A stretch of 64,000 nt of DNA, from NCBI GenBank assembly GCA_034620365.1, contig JAQGEQ010000069.1, forward strand, positions 47,348 through 111,347, in the 5' to 3' direction. Shown here piece after piece: positions 39,931 through 52,899 of this stretch. Within the stretch, counting starts at the first letter, position 1; each line of letters opens with the position of its first letter. Made by a program: the position numbers and the translations under genes. The notes below the pieces were generated by a model. That model saw only the letters and a program-made list of their open reading frames with translations. It was not told where the DNA came from and ran no database searches. The stretch is from Pegea sp. RAD2-039. Taxonomy: Eukaryota; Chordata; Thaliacea; Salpida; Salpidae.

Positions 39931-42130
39931 ATGTATGCTTTAATAAAAAAAAATTAATTTAATTTTAATTTCTATCATTTTCTCTGTTTACCAGTATTGC
40001 AAACTGTATGATACTTTGAAATCATTTTAAAAGTTTCACATGCTTTTTATTATTATGCTCGACAATAAATTCAAATGAGATTAAATCTTTACAGAGAACG
40101 AGAACTTTTAAAAAAAAGTTATTTAGTATTTTCTTAGATTGATCGTTATCAAAAATTTTTATATTATCTCGAAAACACTGGATTCAAAAAATTTATCTTC
40201 TATTAAAAATAATTTATGAAATTTAATTATTTATTATAACCTTTTTTAACTGTTTATTTTATATTTGATTTTAAAAACAGAAAGAGAAACTAACGGTCTT
40301 TTTATTTTATAGATTTTACAAGTTGTAAGCGTTTACTTCAATCTTGGGAAAATAAATAAAAATTAAAAACTTATTCTTGCGTAATCATTTAGCAAGAAAA
40401 TAACTTATTTAATATTTGCAAATTATTTCATAAAATTGAAATTGTAAAAATATTATCAAACAAGAGAAAAATGTTGTCTTAAAAAAATAAAATAACTTTT
40501 TAAAAATTGAAAACATTTTAAAGAGTGCTTAAAAAGATTTCAAAAATATTCAAAAAGTTTTTTGAAAATCTCAAGTTTTTTATTTTTTTGTAAAAAGAAA
40601 ACAATTTGGTTTAATAGTTGTATAAACACATCTTTAGAATTGTTAATCTGTAATTGGTGAAATATGTACTAGATCATTTCTATATATGGCTTGTATATAT
40701 TAATTTACAAACAATTAATTTAAATACTTTGTGGCAAAATCTTTTTCTGCTCTGTTATATAAACAAGTTTCTTCAAAATATTTGTGCTTTACTACAACAT
40801 TCAACATTTTAGAAGTTTTATCAAACAAGTCGTTTATTGAAGATTTTAAAACCATTTAAAAATTTTAAAATATATGAAAACGTTATTACAAAAAAGTGAC
40901 TTTTTTAGATTAATGTAAATAAACTGTTTATAATAGTTTACAAATATTTTGACTTTTCTTATATTATTTGTAAAAAGTAAACAAAATATAATGAACTGAA
41001 AAAATTGTTTGAAAAAGCAGAAGTTTAAAATTCGTGCTAATAATTAAAATAACTGTAAAAATTTTATATTTCTTAGTATTATAAGTAAATGTTTAATACA
41101 TAGATGTAAGACTGCATCTTGCAAAATACGTAGTGGTAATAGGTTTTTAAACAATTCAATTAAAAGAAGAAATATATTGATTTATTTATGCTTATATATA
41201 TATAATTTCTAGATATATATAGATAATTTTTGTAAAATATGGAAATTCAAGTTATTCAGCTTATTTACTAATTGAATTTTCGTTTAAAAGTATTTGGATT
41301 CCAAGTTAAATTTTAAGTAGCCACTGATTATTGTTAAATAAGGCATTCTTGAGTTTTTCAATATTTATTACTTTGTCGCAATCTAGAGTTCAGTTGGTAT
41401 GAATTTCAGACAAATTCTTTCTAAAATTTGTTACAAGATTTTCAAAAACGTTTCACAATTATTTAATTTCTTTATTTTTTCATAAAATTATGACATTAAT
41501 ACATAAAAACATTAATTTTAACTTTTGCTTTTATCGTTTGCGTTATCTCTAGCAAATAGAATATCTTGAACATTAATAGTCTCTGGATAAATTACTTTAA
41601 TGGTTTGTATGATTTGCAAATAATTTTAAAGATCAAACGAAAATGATATCTGAGTTTTATAGTACTCTCATTTTTAAAACAAATAGTCACATGGCTTTTG
41701 ATTTAATTTTTCATCATCAGCACGACTGATCATTTTTAATTTTAGTCTTCTAAGTAGAAGTATTTTTAAATCTGAAATAAATAAAACTTGATAAGAACAA
41801 TTAAACTAATTTTGTTTGTATAATAATAAACTTATAATAGATTTTCTTATCAACTTTAAATCAAATTTTTTATTACAACAATTTTTGTGAAAAAAATGCT
41901 TATCAATAAAATTATAAAATTAATTTCATTTGAACTTGATCCCATACACTTCAGATTGCAACAACGTTTATAAGAAATGAGAAGTAAAATAAAACTCAGT
42001 CTTTCGTAAAGGATTGCAAAGTCTTTTAATTTGTAGTTAAAGTACTTTACAACAAAACTTTAAATAATAAATATGTTTAATAACTTGAGTTATTATTTAA
42101 TACAAAACTTTTTTGTAAACATGTTGTTTA
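39930..42130 (-). repeat. inverted copies of 8.9-9.95, 14.4-15.5 and a partial hairpin unit
   Basis: The part 39,930-40,770 mirrors 8.9-9.95 kb. The part 40,530-41,600 mirrors 14.42-15.47 kb, including the H1-type palindrome 41,102-41,119. The part 41,530-42,120 is the right half of a minus-strand unit (H6 near 41,535, H5 near 41,710, conserved element 41,936-41,960). It stops at about 42,120, where the arm of the 3.9 kb inverted repeat begins. Confidence 0.65.
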
Positions 42131-45100
42131 TCTTGTTGTAAATATTTTCGATAAAATTAAAAATGTATTTACAAAATGAGCAACATTTAACGACGCCACA
42201 AACATCAGATTTTATGCCGATATTATATAGGTGTATAAATGAAGATTGAAGCAGCAAGAAAATATAAGGCTCCTAATTTTTGAAGATGCATATTTGCGTC
42301 TGTTTATTAAACAAGTTTTATTCATCGGAAGAATTGACACGATTTTCATCTTTCTTAAGATTACTCGATATTTTACAATTCCGTTTGCTAGGAGAAATTC
42401 TATTTTAAACTTTAATCATTTTTTATTTTCGGCAATTCAATACAATTTTTTATACAAATAAAAATTAAGTTAAATTATTTCTACAAATAACAAAAGTTTG
42501 TATTTCAGTTACTCAATCAAATCAATGTTCTAATTAGCTTTAGTTGTTGTTTCATTCATTCATCAAAATTCTAACAATTCTATTGAAACTGAAAATTTTA
42601 TGCGTAATTACAGATACTAAGTCAAGGGAAAATATTCAACAAAAAACTCAAAACAATCATCTTAATTATCTGTTGGCTTGCCATATAAGCAAAAAGTGAA
42701 AACTATTTGAATCAGTATTTTTGGTTTTTAGCTGCTTAAAAATTTAGAGTTAAACTACTTTTCAACAAAACTTCATTTATTAAATAAGTTGAATATCTTG
42801 AGTTTTTTTCTGTACAAAAGTTGACATACAACAAATTTATACTTAGAGGTTTATTTCATTGATGTACACCTTTTAATATAATTGTATTTAATAATTACGA
42901 ATAAAAACTTTTTATTTGAACAAACTAAGTATTTCTACTCAGAATTTTAGTTAAACCAGAAACCTAAGCGGCAAAATTAATAAATTAATAATTACACGTT
43001 TAAAATGCCAGTTATATTGTTTCTGTGACTATTGATTAGAATAAATTTAAAGCAATGTTGTATTCTACAACTAGAATTATGTTATTTAACCAAACATATT
43101 TTTCCACTATTATTAGAAATTCTGTTCATTTTAGAAACTATTTTGTATATAATGTTTTATTTGGCATTTGGAAAATTTAATTAATTTGAAATTTGATTTT
43201 TAACGATTTAATTCTGTATTAAAAATATTTACAAAAAAAGCCTAATAATTATTTTTTAATAATGAGAAAAACAAAGAAAAATCTATTTTGCTTTGTTGTA
43301 CAAAACATCCACCAATCTACAAATTGTACAATTCATTAAAGTGGTTCAATAAAATACTAATTATGTTTCTGAATATTGTTGTTGTAACCTAAATACACTA
43401 ACCGCTGGGTGGCGCACAGAGTAAAAAGAAAATAATGTTATTTTTTTATTAAGAATTTAATAATAAAGATTTTTTGTTGACTATATAAGTTATTCATAAT
43501 AGAAAAGATATTTATTTAGAAGCAACTTTGATTTTGTGAATATGAATTCAAACATGTCACTAAAATGAGAGAACAGTTTTTGTACATGCAATAAAATAAA
43601 TAAATAAACTTCTAATTTTCTAAAACTGTAAATATACTTTACAGTATACATAAAATTATTGCTAGAGATCAGCTGTAAAAATTTTCAAAAAATTTTGATA
43701 AACATTTGTTGAAAACTGTAATTCTATTTGAAGTTTTCATTTCCACTATAGTGCGCTATCAAACATAAAAAATATTTCAATCTTTATATGTCTTCGAAGC
43801 ATTGTAATGTTTATCTTGAAAATAAATTAAACAACTGAAATTAGTTATTATTATAAAAAGTGATTTATTTTATAGTATTCGATAATATAAAGGCAAATCT
43901 TCGATGAGTATATAAACAAAGATTATTTAGTCTATAATTGTTATAAGCAGTTTAAGAACAAAAAACTAACATGGCTTCTGACTTGATTTTCTTTAAATGT
44001 TTACTTGTCAGCACGACAACTAAGTTTCTATTGAAGCATCAATGTAGAAATAGATTTATATTTGACTTAAATAAAACTTCAGAAAGTTAAATTTCTTAAG
44101 TAGTTACAATCTTAGACTAATTTCGTTCGTATAACAAATTGGTTACTTCTATATTTTTTAATAATTTAAGTTTCAGTTTTAATGTCAAAATTATTATTTG
44201 AACATTCCTTGTCAACAAAAAGATTATTTTTATACGAAGAAAAAAATATTTTCTCAAAGCTGGGTAGTTTGTTTAAACTTGATCCCACAAACTTTAGGTT
44301 GTAATGAAGTTATATGAAATGAAAATTACCTTTACATGACCAGACCTCATATAATTTCAATAATAGGAATTTGATACAATATTGGAGTTGAAATACTTTT
44401 CAACAAAAATTCATTTAATAAATAATTTATCTGCAAAAAATTATAGAAAAAAAAATTTAGGTTAAAAGTTTATTCCATTATTAGAAAGATGATACTGAAA
44501 ATGTGACAGAATGTTTTCTAATATAAAACTTTATTTTCAGTAAAATAAGTATTTCTACTATAAAACATCTTTATAAACTTGTTTGATACAACTTCTTTCA
44601 AATTTTGAATCTAAGAAATTTGAATCACATTTTATAATTTTAAAAAATTTTATTATGAAAAATTAAATGTATATACAAATATAGTAATAGCTTATGCAAA
44701 AGAGTATTTAATTTTATTGTTTGTAAATTAATTTGATGTTTAGTTTTTATAATTAAAAAAAAATTAATTGGAATATTAAACAATTTTTAGAAAATCGTCT
44801 TATTTAGATAGTGAAAAGCCTGATTCAGCCACTTTTAATTTATATTTTGTTAAATTATCTAACTAAATATGCTTTTTCTCTGTATTTATTTGCAAATAAA
44901 CTACAGATAAAACAATAGAAGAAACAGTTTTTAGTAATCCAGAACTAAATTTTATTTACTAATTTACTACATTCTTTCTATATTATATTACTATAGCTTA
45001 ATTAGTTTTATTTCACTAATTTTAACGTAAAAAAACATTTGTCACTCTAAAATGAGATGATAGTATAGGTAAAAGTAATTAAGTTTAACACTACAATATA

Positions 45101-46030
45101 AAATCTGAATACAACTATTCAAAAGTATTTTTGGGTACTGGACACTACTTTTTAAAAAAGCAACATTTAAAATTATTATTCAATTTCAATTGACTTTGCT
45201 TTAAAAAGTTTCTGTCAATAAAAACTTTACAACTTTTAATCCAAAATAAAGATTCAATATCAATATAAAATGCTAAATAATGGAGCTGCATTAGTTTTTA
45301 TAGTAAATTCCAAATGAAATTTAAATTTTATCTCTTTACAAAAGTTGTTAGATCAAAGTTTTATCAAAATTAAGATCTGATATTTTATTAAGATTGTAAC
45401 CAACTTAAATTTAAACAAACCATTAATTTTTTTTTCACAAATCTCCACCATAAAAAATACTTTTAAAACTTGTTTTTTTTTGCAATTTGTTCAAACATTA
45501 TGTATACTTTACTGATATTGTTATTGAAAAAATTGTTGTTATGATGTTATTCTAAATCTGAAATAGCAATTTTTATTTTTTTTATTTTAAATGAAAATAT
45601 AATATTTTCATTAGAAGCAAAACACAAAGCAACTAAGCTAATATAAATAAAGAATTCTGTAAACAAAAATTGATTTATAAAATGTTTAAGAAAGCTTTTT
45701 ATAGTATTTGATTGCTGACTAACATTAAGAAAGAATTTTTCAACAATTTCTTTTATAACCTAGAATAAAATTTCTTAAAACTTGTTTTACTGAAGTTTAC
45801 AACTAAAAGAAAATTACAAATTTTTATAAAGAAGTAAGTTTAAACTAACAAAGGTTTCAAGTGTAATATTTTACAAATTTGGATTGATTGTCCTTTAATT
45901 GTAAATTAGTTTTCATTTAAACAAAAACAGAATTAAGCAAAAACGATAAAGTCTGTTGGTTGTTGTCCTAGAAATTTAAACGAGATAGAAAATTTTAAAC
46001 TAATTAAAAGTTAATTTAATTAATTTAAAC
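42130..46030 (-). repeat. right arm of the 3.9 kb inverted repeat
   Basis: This is the mirror of 1,250-5,160. It holds H1 at 42,284-42,301, a CTCF-like box at 43,402-43,415 (CCGCTGGGTGGCGC), a second-variant box at 43,741-43,758, a minus-strand conserved element at 44,277-44,300 and a perfect H4 palindrome at 44,387-44,404. A 71-codon frame at 42,246-42,461 is the mirror of repeat sequence and is not accepted. Confidence 0.75.
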
Positions 46031-47280
46031 TTATTTTAGCTTTTTATTTTCAAAAGTAAGTTATTACAAGCTTTGCATAGAAAAGTAGCAAATTAATATC
46101 CTATAAACTTTTCTAATATTATTGTGCTACTTATTTCCACAAACTAAACTTTAAAATAGAAGTAAAACAGAAGAAAATTACGATCTTATTGATCTTTGTT
46201 GCCTTACTGGTATCTAGCGATACGATTTTTATTTAGTCAGTTACTATTAAATTACAAAACTTGTTTATATTATTCAACTAAACCATATTTTCTAAACGAC
46301 AGTAATAAAGTCAAATTAATTTTGTTCAGCCGAAGTAATATCTATTATTAAATAACAGTTTTGTGTAAATTATTATATTCAATTAAAAAGAAAATAACAA
46401 TTTAATTTTTAAATTTAATTTTAATTCATGCTAATTAAAATCATTATTAATTTAAAATTTTCATAATAATTGAAAGAAAATGATTAATTTTAATATATAC
46501 TAACCTAAATTCCTAATTGTAAAAGTTGTTTCTTAGCTAATTCTTTAAAATTTTATAATAAATTTAACAAATATAACCAATTTTTTGATAGTTCACTGTT
46601 GATAAACTTATTTTAAAACTTAGCATTGCTTAATACTATGATTTCTACCAACTGCTTAAACTCACTGATTTCTATAGAGAGTTTTAAGATCATATATATA
46701 TCTAAAATATTTAAACAACTAAATTTTCTGTATCAGCTTTAACCTTATCAATTTGTTTGATATTTTGTTTCGCTTTTATTTAAGTAAGGATAAAATAATT
46801 TAAACTGACAAGGAAAAACTGTCACTTGAAGAAAAATGTTAATAATTTTGTTTATTTTGATTACTTTCCTGTTTCATTAAAAAACAAATTTGCATTTTTT
46901 TAGATACTTGTAATCGTATTTTTCTTTAAAGAATTTGCCATTGTAAAATTAATTTAATTATTTTTTACACGATTGCTTTGAAAACTTTCATTACTTAAGC
47001 ATGAAATTTTATTTCTAAGATTTTCTTTTTACAATTTTATTTTTATGTTAGATTTATAATTTTAGTTTTACGGCTTAAAATTATTAATTTGAATAATCTT
47101 CAAAATAATTTTAACTTTTTACTGACTAAAATTATATTTTTTTACTCGCTGTGACACTTTATATTTTACAAATTTTACAAATCTTTAGTAAACATAAACA
47201 GTTAATATAGATGAAAAACGTTTTGTAAAATCAATCTAAATCTATTAAAATTCTTATGTAAACTAATTCGATTAAAAAAA
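46030..47280. other. A+T-rich stretch without recognisable features
   Basis: I see no coding sequence and no copy of the hairpin unit. A decayed GC-rich box may lie near 46,190-46,230 (TCGCTAGATACC on the minus strand). Confidence 0.3.
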
Positions 47281-48100
47281 GTTAAAGTCTCGAATGCTTG
47301 AATGAAATACTAAAAATAACTGAGCTATAATTTAAATTGAAATTATTACAGAAAAAATACTAAATTATTTAAAATTCTAAATATGACTAAATTATTTACG
47401 ATTGAAATGTCGACGTTCAAACAAAAACAATTTACTTTATTTTTAACAACACTTTTATAAAAAGCTATTTATATTATAAAAGTTATTATGGCATTGTTAA
47501 GTGAAAACAAATAAGATTACGTACTTCTTTAAAGTAGCATGATGACATCAACACAAAGAAAATAGAAAAAATTTGGAAATATGTAAAACAAGCAGGGGGC
47601 TCTGTTCCGGTTGCAAATGAACACATTTTACTTACAAAGAAAATTCAAAATATACAAACAGGTAAAGGGCCATTGAGTCTTGTAAAATGACACCAATCAT
47701 AAGAGATGCAAAACTAGGAACTCGAAGACATAATGAGATCTGATAGACAATTAAAAATGTTTTAATTAATTTAAACTTTAAGTCTTTAATTTAGACTTTA
47801 ATAAACAACAGTTGGCGCAAAAATAAAAGAAAAAGTTTAAGGTATTCTTTCATATCATTGAATGATGCAGAATTTTTCGTCAAATGCAACTGACAGTGTC
47901 AGTTTTCAAATTTGTCAATTAACAAGGCGATTACCAAAAAGGATAATTTTGATATCGTACAAAATTAAATCTTTTTTATAACAATATTTTTGCCTTATGT
48001 TTGTGAGTTCAACTAAAGCACCTTTTTAATACTTTTTACGCAAATGTTCAACTATAAATAAGTTTAAAACATCTTAGTAGAGGAACGTTTTTTCTTTGAA
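47280..48100 (+). repeat. direct repeat, second copy at 49.02-49.68 kb
   Basis: Offset is about 1,740 bases. Shared runs include ACGTACTTCTTTAAAGTA (47,519 and 49,259) and the TGCAACTGACAGTRTCAGTTTTCAAA stretch near 47,885 and 49,458. The first copy carries about 150 extra bases (47,580-47,760) that look coding. Confidence 0.55.
47562..47690 (+). pseudogene. coding-like fragment, unidentified
   Basis: An open frame of 42 codons with residue use unlike the A+T noise around it, including KQAGGSVPVANEHILL. It ends in TGA, but a good donor (CAG followed by GTAAAG) lies at about 47,659, so it could also be an exon. No ATG and no acceptor pair are clear. It lies in extra sequence present in only one of two direct repeats. 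I do not recognise the protein; a transposon or gene fragment is possible. Confidence 0.3.
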
Positions 48101-48236
48101 ATTCAATAATAAATAATAATGACAAGGATAATGATTAGTAATTACTTTTCTCATTAGTTTTTAAAAAACCAGAATTCTAATTTGTTGCTTAATTCTAAAT
48201 TAATTATATATTCTTAATTATTAATTCTAAATCTTG

Positions 48237-48353
48237 CTATAAAGTGCAGATTTTAGCAGGCAAAATATTCAATTTCAAGCGTTGTGTATGCAGTCGGTTA
48301 GATTCTCTTACAGTCAGATGAGGAGCAATTTGTAAGAAAATTTGTAAGAGAAA
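48237..48353 (-). pseudogene. coding-like fragment, unidentified
   Basis: A minus-strand open stretch of 38 codons, including APHLTVRESNRLHTQRLKLN, then TAG. This part has more G+C and more CpG than its neighbours. Other frames over the same bases are also partly open, so strand and frame are uncertain. No family is recognised. Confidence 0.25.
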
Positions 48354-49679
48354 CTTTTAAATAAATAGAATCCTACTTTTTTAAACAAAAAGTTCTTTAG
48401 TCCTATAAAATAGTACGTAATATTTCAGGATTGAAAAAAAAATTTATTTTAACTTTTTTGCCTTAACTTAGTTTTCAAATTTATCGTCTACAAAATCTTT
48501 AAAAATTGCATGGGGAAACTTGTTAAAGACATTTATGACTTACTTGTCTACATTCAGTTTACTAAATCAAATTTACTGTTTGTAAATAAGTTACTCTACT
48601 CTAGATAGCTTGCTTATACTTTTAAATCATGCAGTTTAAACATAAAAAGAAATTATTTCATTGGAACTAAAAGTATTTAAAAGGATAAAATTTATAAAGA
48701 ACTTTTCAAAACTGTAGTTGGAATTATTCTATTGTTACATACAAAAGCTGATCATGTTCTCATCTAACTGAAACTAATGGTTTTTATATTTCAAAAACTG
48801 TATAAGCTGTTGAAACAGATTAATTTAATTTATTTAAAAAAATAAATTCATTATAAACTGACATCGTATTATGGTTTTCTAAATGAATAAAAATGTTTTT
48901 AAAATAAATTGTATAACCTTTTATGGTGAACAAAAAAAAACTTCTATTTCTACATGAATACACGCTCTTCTTCTTTTAATTTAAAAAGTCAAATAATTTA
49001 CTTTAGTAGCATTAAGATTAAAAACCTGCAGTTGTATAAACTTGGTAAGTTCAAAATGTAAATTATAATTGAAATAGAATTAAATTTGTTACAGAAACAA
49101 TACTGCATTAAAAAAGTCAAAATACAAAAAAATCTTATTATTTGATACGTCGTCTTTTAAACAAAAACGAATGAATTTAATTTCAACAATACTGTTATAA
49201 ACAGATTGTTTATCATAACTGTTATCTTGGTAGGGTTAATTAAAAACAAATAAGAATACGTACTTCTTTAAAGTAAAATGATTACATCAACATAACTAAA
49301 ACAAATAAAATTTGGAAATTTTTAAATGAAACATTCTACATATTTTTTTAAATACGAAAACGTCATTTAAAAGTTTAAAATTGACACAACATATTAAGGA
49401 AATAAACAAGTCCACAGCGTTCTTTATATCGTTAAACAACGGAAATCTTTTTGTTAAATGCAACTGACAGTATCAGTTTTCAAAATTATGAAGATTGGAA
49501 TAATTTAAAAAAAAAATTAAATGATAATTAGATGACAAGTTAAAGGCCTTAAATGACAAGTTACTTTCCTTGTGTTTGTGAGCTCATTTCAAACACTTTT
49601 TTAATGCTTTTCACAGAAAGGTTAGATTATAAACACGATTAAAACATCTTAACAGATGAATATTTCTTCTATGAAAACA

Positions 49680-50640
49680 CATGTTTACATTATACGTTTA
49701 AATAAAAACTTTGAAAACAATAAAAAAATTATTGAAACTTTCTACTTTAACCAAATTGCTTTAGATATATTATTGCTTTAAAATAAGATCCGATATTGGC
49801 AGATTACCTATGAAGGCCAACTACAAATACTCAAAAGAAATGATTTCAAATCTTTTTAATTTTATGCTGAGATAAATTTGTTATTGATTACTATAAGTCT
49901 AATCCATAAAAATGACGTCATCTTATAGATTAACATGTTTTTTTGAATTTTACAAGAAATAGTTTATACCGTGTCAGCTTTCACTGTTTATTGTTCTGTT
50001 ACTAACAGTTTTTTAAAGTTCAGATGTTTATATTTTAAATCTTTAAGCTTAATAAATCTTCATCTACGATCGTTATAGTAATAGTAAATAATTTACACTC
50101 TAAAATGAATTTTGTATAGCAAAAATAAACAATAAATACTATTTTTAAAAATAAAACACCTTTAAATATAATTTGGATGATGTTTTTCATTTTTTTATAT
50201 AGTTTTATATATTTTGTCCAAGATAATAAATTTTGGAAAAAGTTTATATCATAACATTTAAAATAATAATCTTAACCTAAAATAGCCTAATAAAATTTGT
50301 TTTTCTACTGTAGATTAAAAAAGGAGTAAAAATTAAAAAATCCTAATTTTTTTGTGTTAAAATTATTTGCTAATTTAAAATAATATTTTTAAAAAATTTT
50401 TCATTGTTAAAAACTTATAAGAAAATTTTAAGATTATTATTTATGAAATAAAGATTTCCATTTTATATTTATTCTTAGCAAAGTAATTTTGATAAATTTG
50501 AAAATTAAACTTCTAAATTCACTTTGCTCATATTCTTATTCTAGTTTGTTTTATAAAATTTGATTTGATTTAGAATTGATTTTATTCTACTTTTAGAGTA
50601 GTTTTGTTCTTTCTAAAAAAATTCTGAATTTTGATTTTTT
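49680..50640. other. A+T-rich stretch, nothing recognised
   Basis: No coding frame, palindrome of the repeat family or GC-rich box was found. Confidence 0.3.
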
Positions 50641-51250
50641 TCTGTCATTCACAGATACAATTAATTAATGAAATCAAAGACTGTTGTTGTGAATAATAAT
50701 GAAGTTTTGGCTTGATAAAATTACACTTTCAAATAACTAAAGTTAAAGATTATTAATAAATGAAACAGAATCTAGCAAAAGTTAATTTACCATTTACAGA
50801 CTACCATGCTTTTAAATACTTACATATTTGGAAGTTATAATCGACACGTAGCCGACTTCAAATTAAGTTTTGTAGAATCATATAATTAAAAGAAAATTGG
50901 AATTACTGTTGAACAAATTGCTTAATAAAAGGTATATTTATTCTAGTGTTTGTGGGTTAAACACTGATTTATCACCGTAAGGAGAAAAGCACTAAACCAG
51001 GATTCAAATTATTTTTGTTTAGGTTAAAAAAACAAAAAAATAACTTTTTCTCTATGTATTGTTTATATAAAAATTATCCCAAACTAAAAAGTGTTAAATT
51101 TTATATTAGTTTTGTCAAAAACTCGTACAAATCTCCACAGTTTTTAAAAAACAAATAACTCCTATAGAACTAATAAGCTGATAAATATAAAAATAATCAA
51201 AAAGTTTGTTTTTGTAATCTTATAACTAAAAGAAATTCACTGAATTATTG
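50640..51250 (+). repeat. direct repeat, second copy at 53.60-54.19 kb
   Basis: Long near-identical runs occur (for example AATGAAGTTTTGGCTTGATA at 50,698 and 53,648, and GTTAAACACTGATTTATCAC at 50,956 and 53,912). The centre holds TCGACACGTAGCCGA (50,841-50,855), a worn form of the perfect palindrome TCGACATTTAGTCGA in the other copy (53,800-53,814). Confidence 0.7.
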
Positions 51251-51899
51251 AATCTAATTAAAATCAAAAATACTGAGAATAAATTGATCAAAGATACAGT
51301 AGTAGTTAGTTAATTTATTATTTAATAATAGAAGTTCTACTAAAAATATTCTTTCAGAAAAAACAAAATCGGAAATAAAAACTTAAAATTCGTTCAAAAA
51401 CAAAGTTTCTAAAAATAAGATTTATATTTCGATAATTTTATAACAATTATTATTCGGGGTAAACGTTAATAGATCTTTGTTGAAATGTTCCACTTGAGTG
51501 CACACCAAAATTGACTTTTTAGATATATGTTTCAATTTATTCTTTCTATCTTAATATATTTTTTTTTATCTAAGTGACATTTTTTTTCTAAGTAAAATGG
51601 TATTTTTAAAATTTTTTTCAGCGTTAAAAAGTAATTTGAAAATTTTAGGGTTATTATTTATAAAATAAATTTGTAAAAATGATTAAAGTCTGTTGTCTGT
51701 GGTGCTACGAGTCTAACCAGTTAAAAGTTTTTAAACTAATTAAAAAACTAATAAATAAAATTAAATTAAAAATGATTATTAAACAATTATTAAACATTTT
51801 TTAACTTATAAATATTTTAATAAATATACAAATAATTGATATATATAGTTTTATTTCAACCTTGGCAAACAGAGCATTATTTATAAACAAAAATTACCA

Positions 51900-52470
51900 T
51901 TAAAATTTTAATTTGATCCCACAAACTCTAGATTACCACAAAGTTATAAAGATTCAAAAGTAAAGTAAATTTTACCATATCTACAAAATGTCTTTTTTAA
52001 AACTTTTTAGATAATCGAATTTGAATTTTGGAGTTGGAATACTTTTTCAACGAAACTTTTATTTATAAAAAAAGTTGAGGAACTGAGTTAAGTCACTTTG
52101 AGTTACTTTTTATACAAAAAATGAAGTAAGAATAAATTTGATGAGAAATTTGTTTCATTTATTTAAAACTTTACTGATAATGTGATATAGTGTTTGAAAA
52201 ACTTTCTAACTTTCAATAAATTGAATAAAATTATTTACGGCATCACTAAAAAATGGGTTTAAATGCAGTTTCATCTAAAATTTAATTTAACATAAATAAA
52301 AATATACAATCTTTAAAATTATAACTTTTATGAACATTTTAATTAATAATTTTTAACAGAAAATATATAAAAATGTGTGTTAAAGTAGTTATAAGAGAAC
52401 ATAATAGTATTAAATTGTTTAAACTAATATTATATTAATCATAAATTGGAAGATGCACATTTGCATCTGT
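51900..52470 (-). repeat. short minus-strand hairpin unit
   Basis: Read on the minus strand: H1 at 52,451-52,468 (AGATGCACATTTGCATCT on plus), a middle module matching 5.4 kb inverted, and the conserved element at 51,913-51,935. It lacks the CTCF-like box. It is the rightmost unit with an intact H1. Confidence 0.6.
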
Positions 52471-52772
52471 TGATCAAACAAGTATTTTTCCTAGAAAGCA
52501 ATAATAAATTTTTACATTTCTTGAATAAATATCGTAATTTCAAATTTATGAATTTTATCAAAGTATTTTGAAATTTAAATTAAAGTCAGATTAAATAAAC
52601 ATTTATTTTTGGTTACATAGCAACTAATCAGGAACAAATTTATTTGAATTATCTGAACTAACAAAATTTAGAATTCGAGAACTTAGTATTACTTTCACTT
52701 TTTATGATTTTTCGAATTATATTCATTGTACACTAGTCAAACCCTTTTTACTAATCAATTTGTTTTCAACTC

Positions 52773-52778
52773 TTTATT
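52773..52778 (-). terminator. AATAAA signal overlapping a stop codon
   Basis: The TAA stop at 52,774-52,776 is inside the AATAAA hexamer. This supports the exon call, because the same arrangement is seen at 61,392-61,398. Confidence 0.4.
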
Positions 52779-52893
52779 TTTTTTTTGGATTGAACTGACT
52801 GATTGTGGTTCGCTCTTTACATTCATTACAGCTTTTTGTAATCGGGCGGACTTCAGTTACCTTGTAGGCCACTGGTAAGTCGCTTGTGATAAG
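52774..52893 (-). CDS. possible terminal exon, unidentified protein
   Basis: A 39-codon frame reads into TAA, including YKVTEVRPITKSCNECKERT and ending in three lysines. An acceptor-like CACAAG precedes residue SDLP at about 52,882. The segment has several CpGs and clearly more G+C than its surroundings, and it contains a Cys-x2-Cys pair. The stop overlaps AATAAA, exactly as in the kelch gene. Upstream exons on the minus strand were not found with confidence; 53,130-53,200 is open but unconvincing. It may be a gene end, or a retrocopy, since the lysine codons form a run of A. I do not recognise the protein. Confidence 0.4.
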   Translation of the reverse strand, partial: LITSDLPVAYKVTEVRPITKSCNECKERTTISQFNPKKK

Positions 52894-52899
52894 TTACAA

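Noticed and set aside
33960-41730. CTGATGA / CTGACGA at the H5 hairpin, resembling the hammerhead ribozyme core
   Set aside because: The CUGANGA heptamer is followed by TGAAAAATT with no stem II and no properly placed GAAA core, so a hammerhead cannot form.
71-52468. CRISPR-like array because of repeated palindromes
   Set aside because: Copies are kilobases apart, on both strands, in animal DNA with introns; there are no regular spacers and no cas genes.
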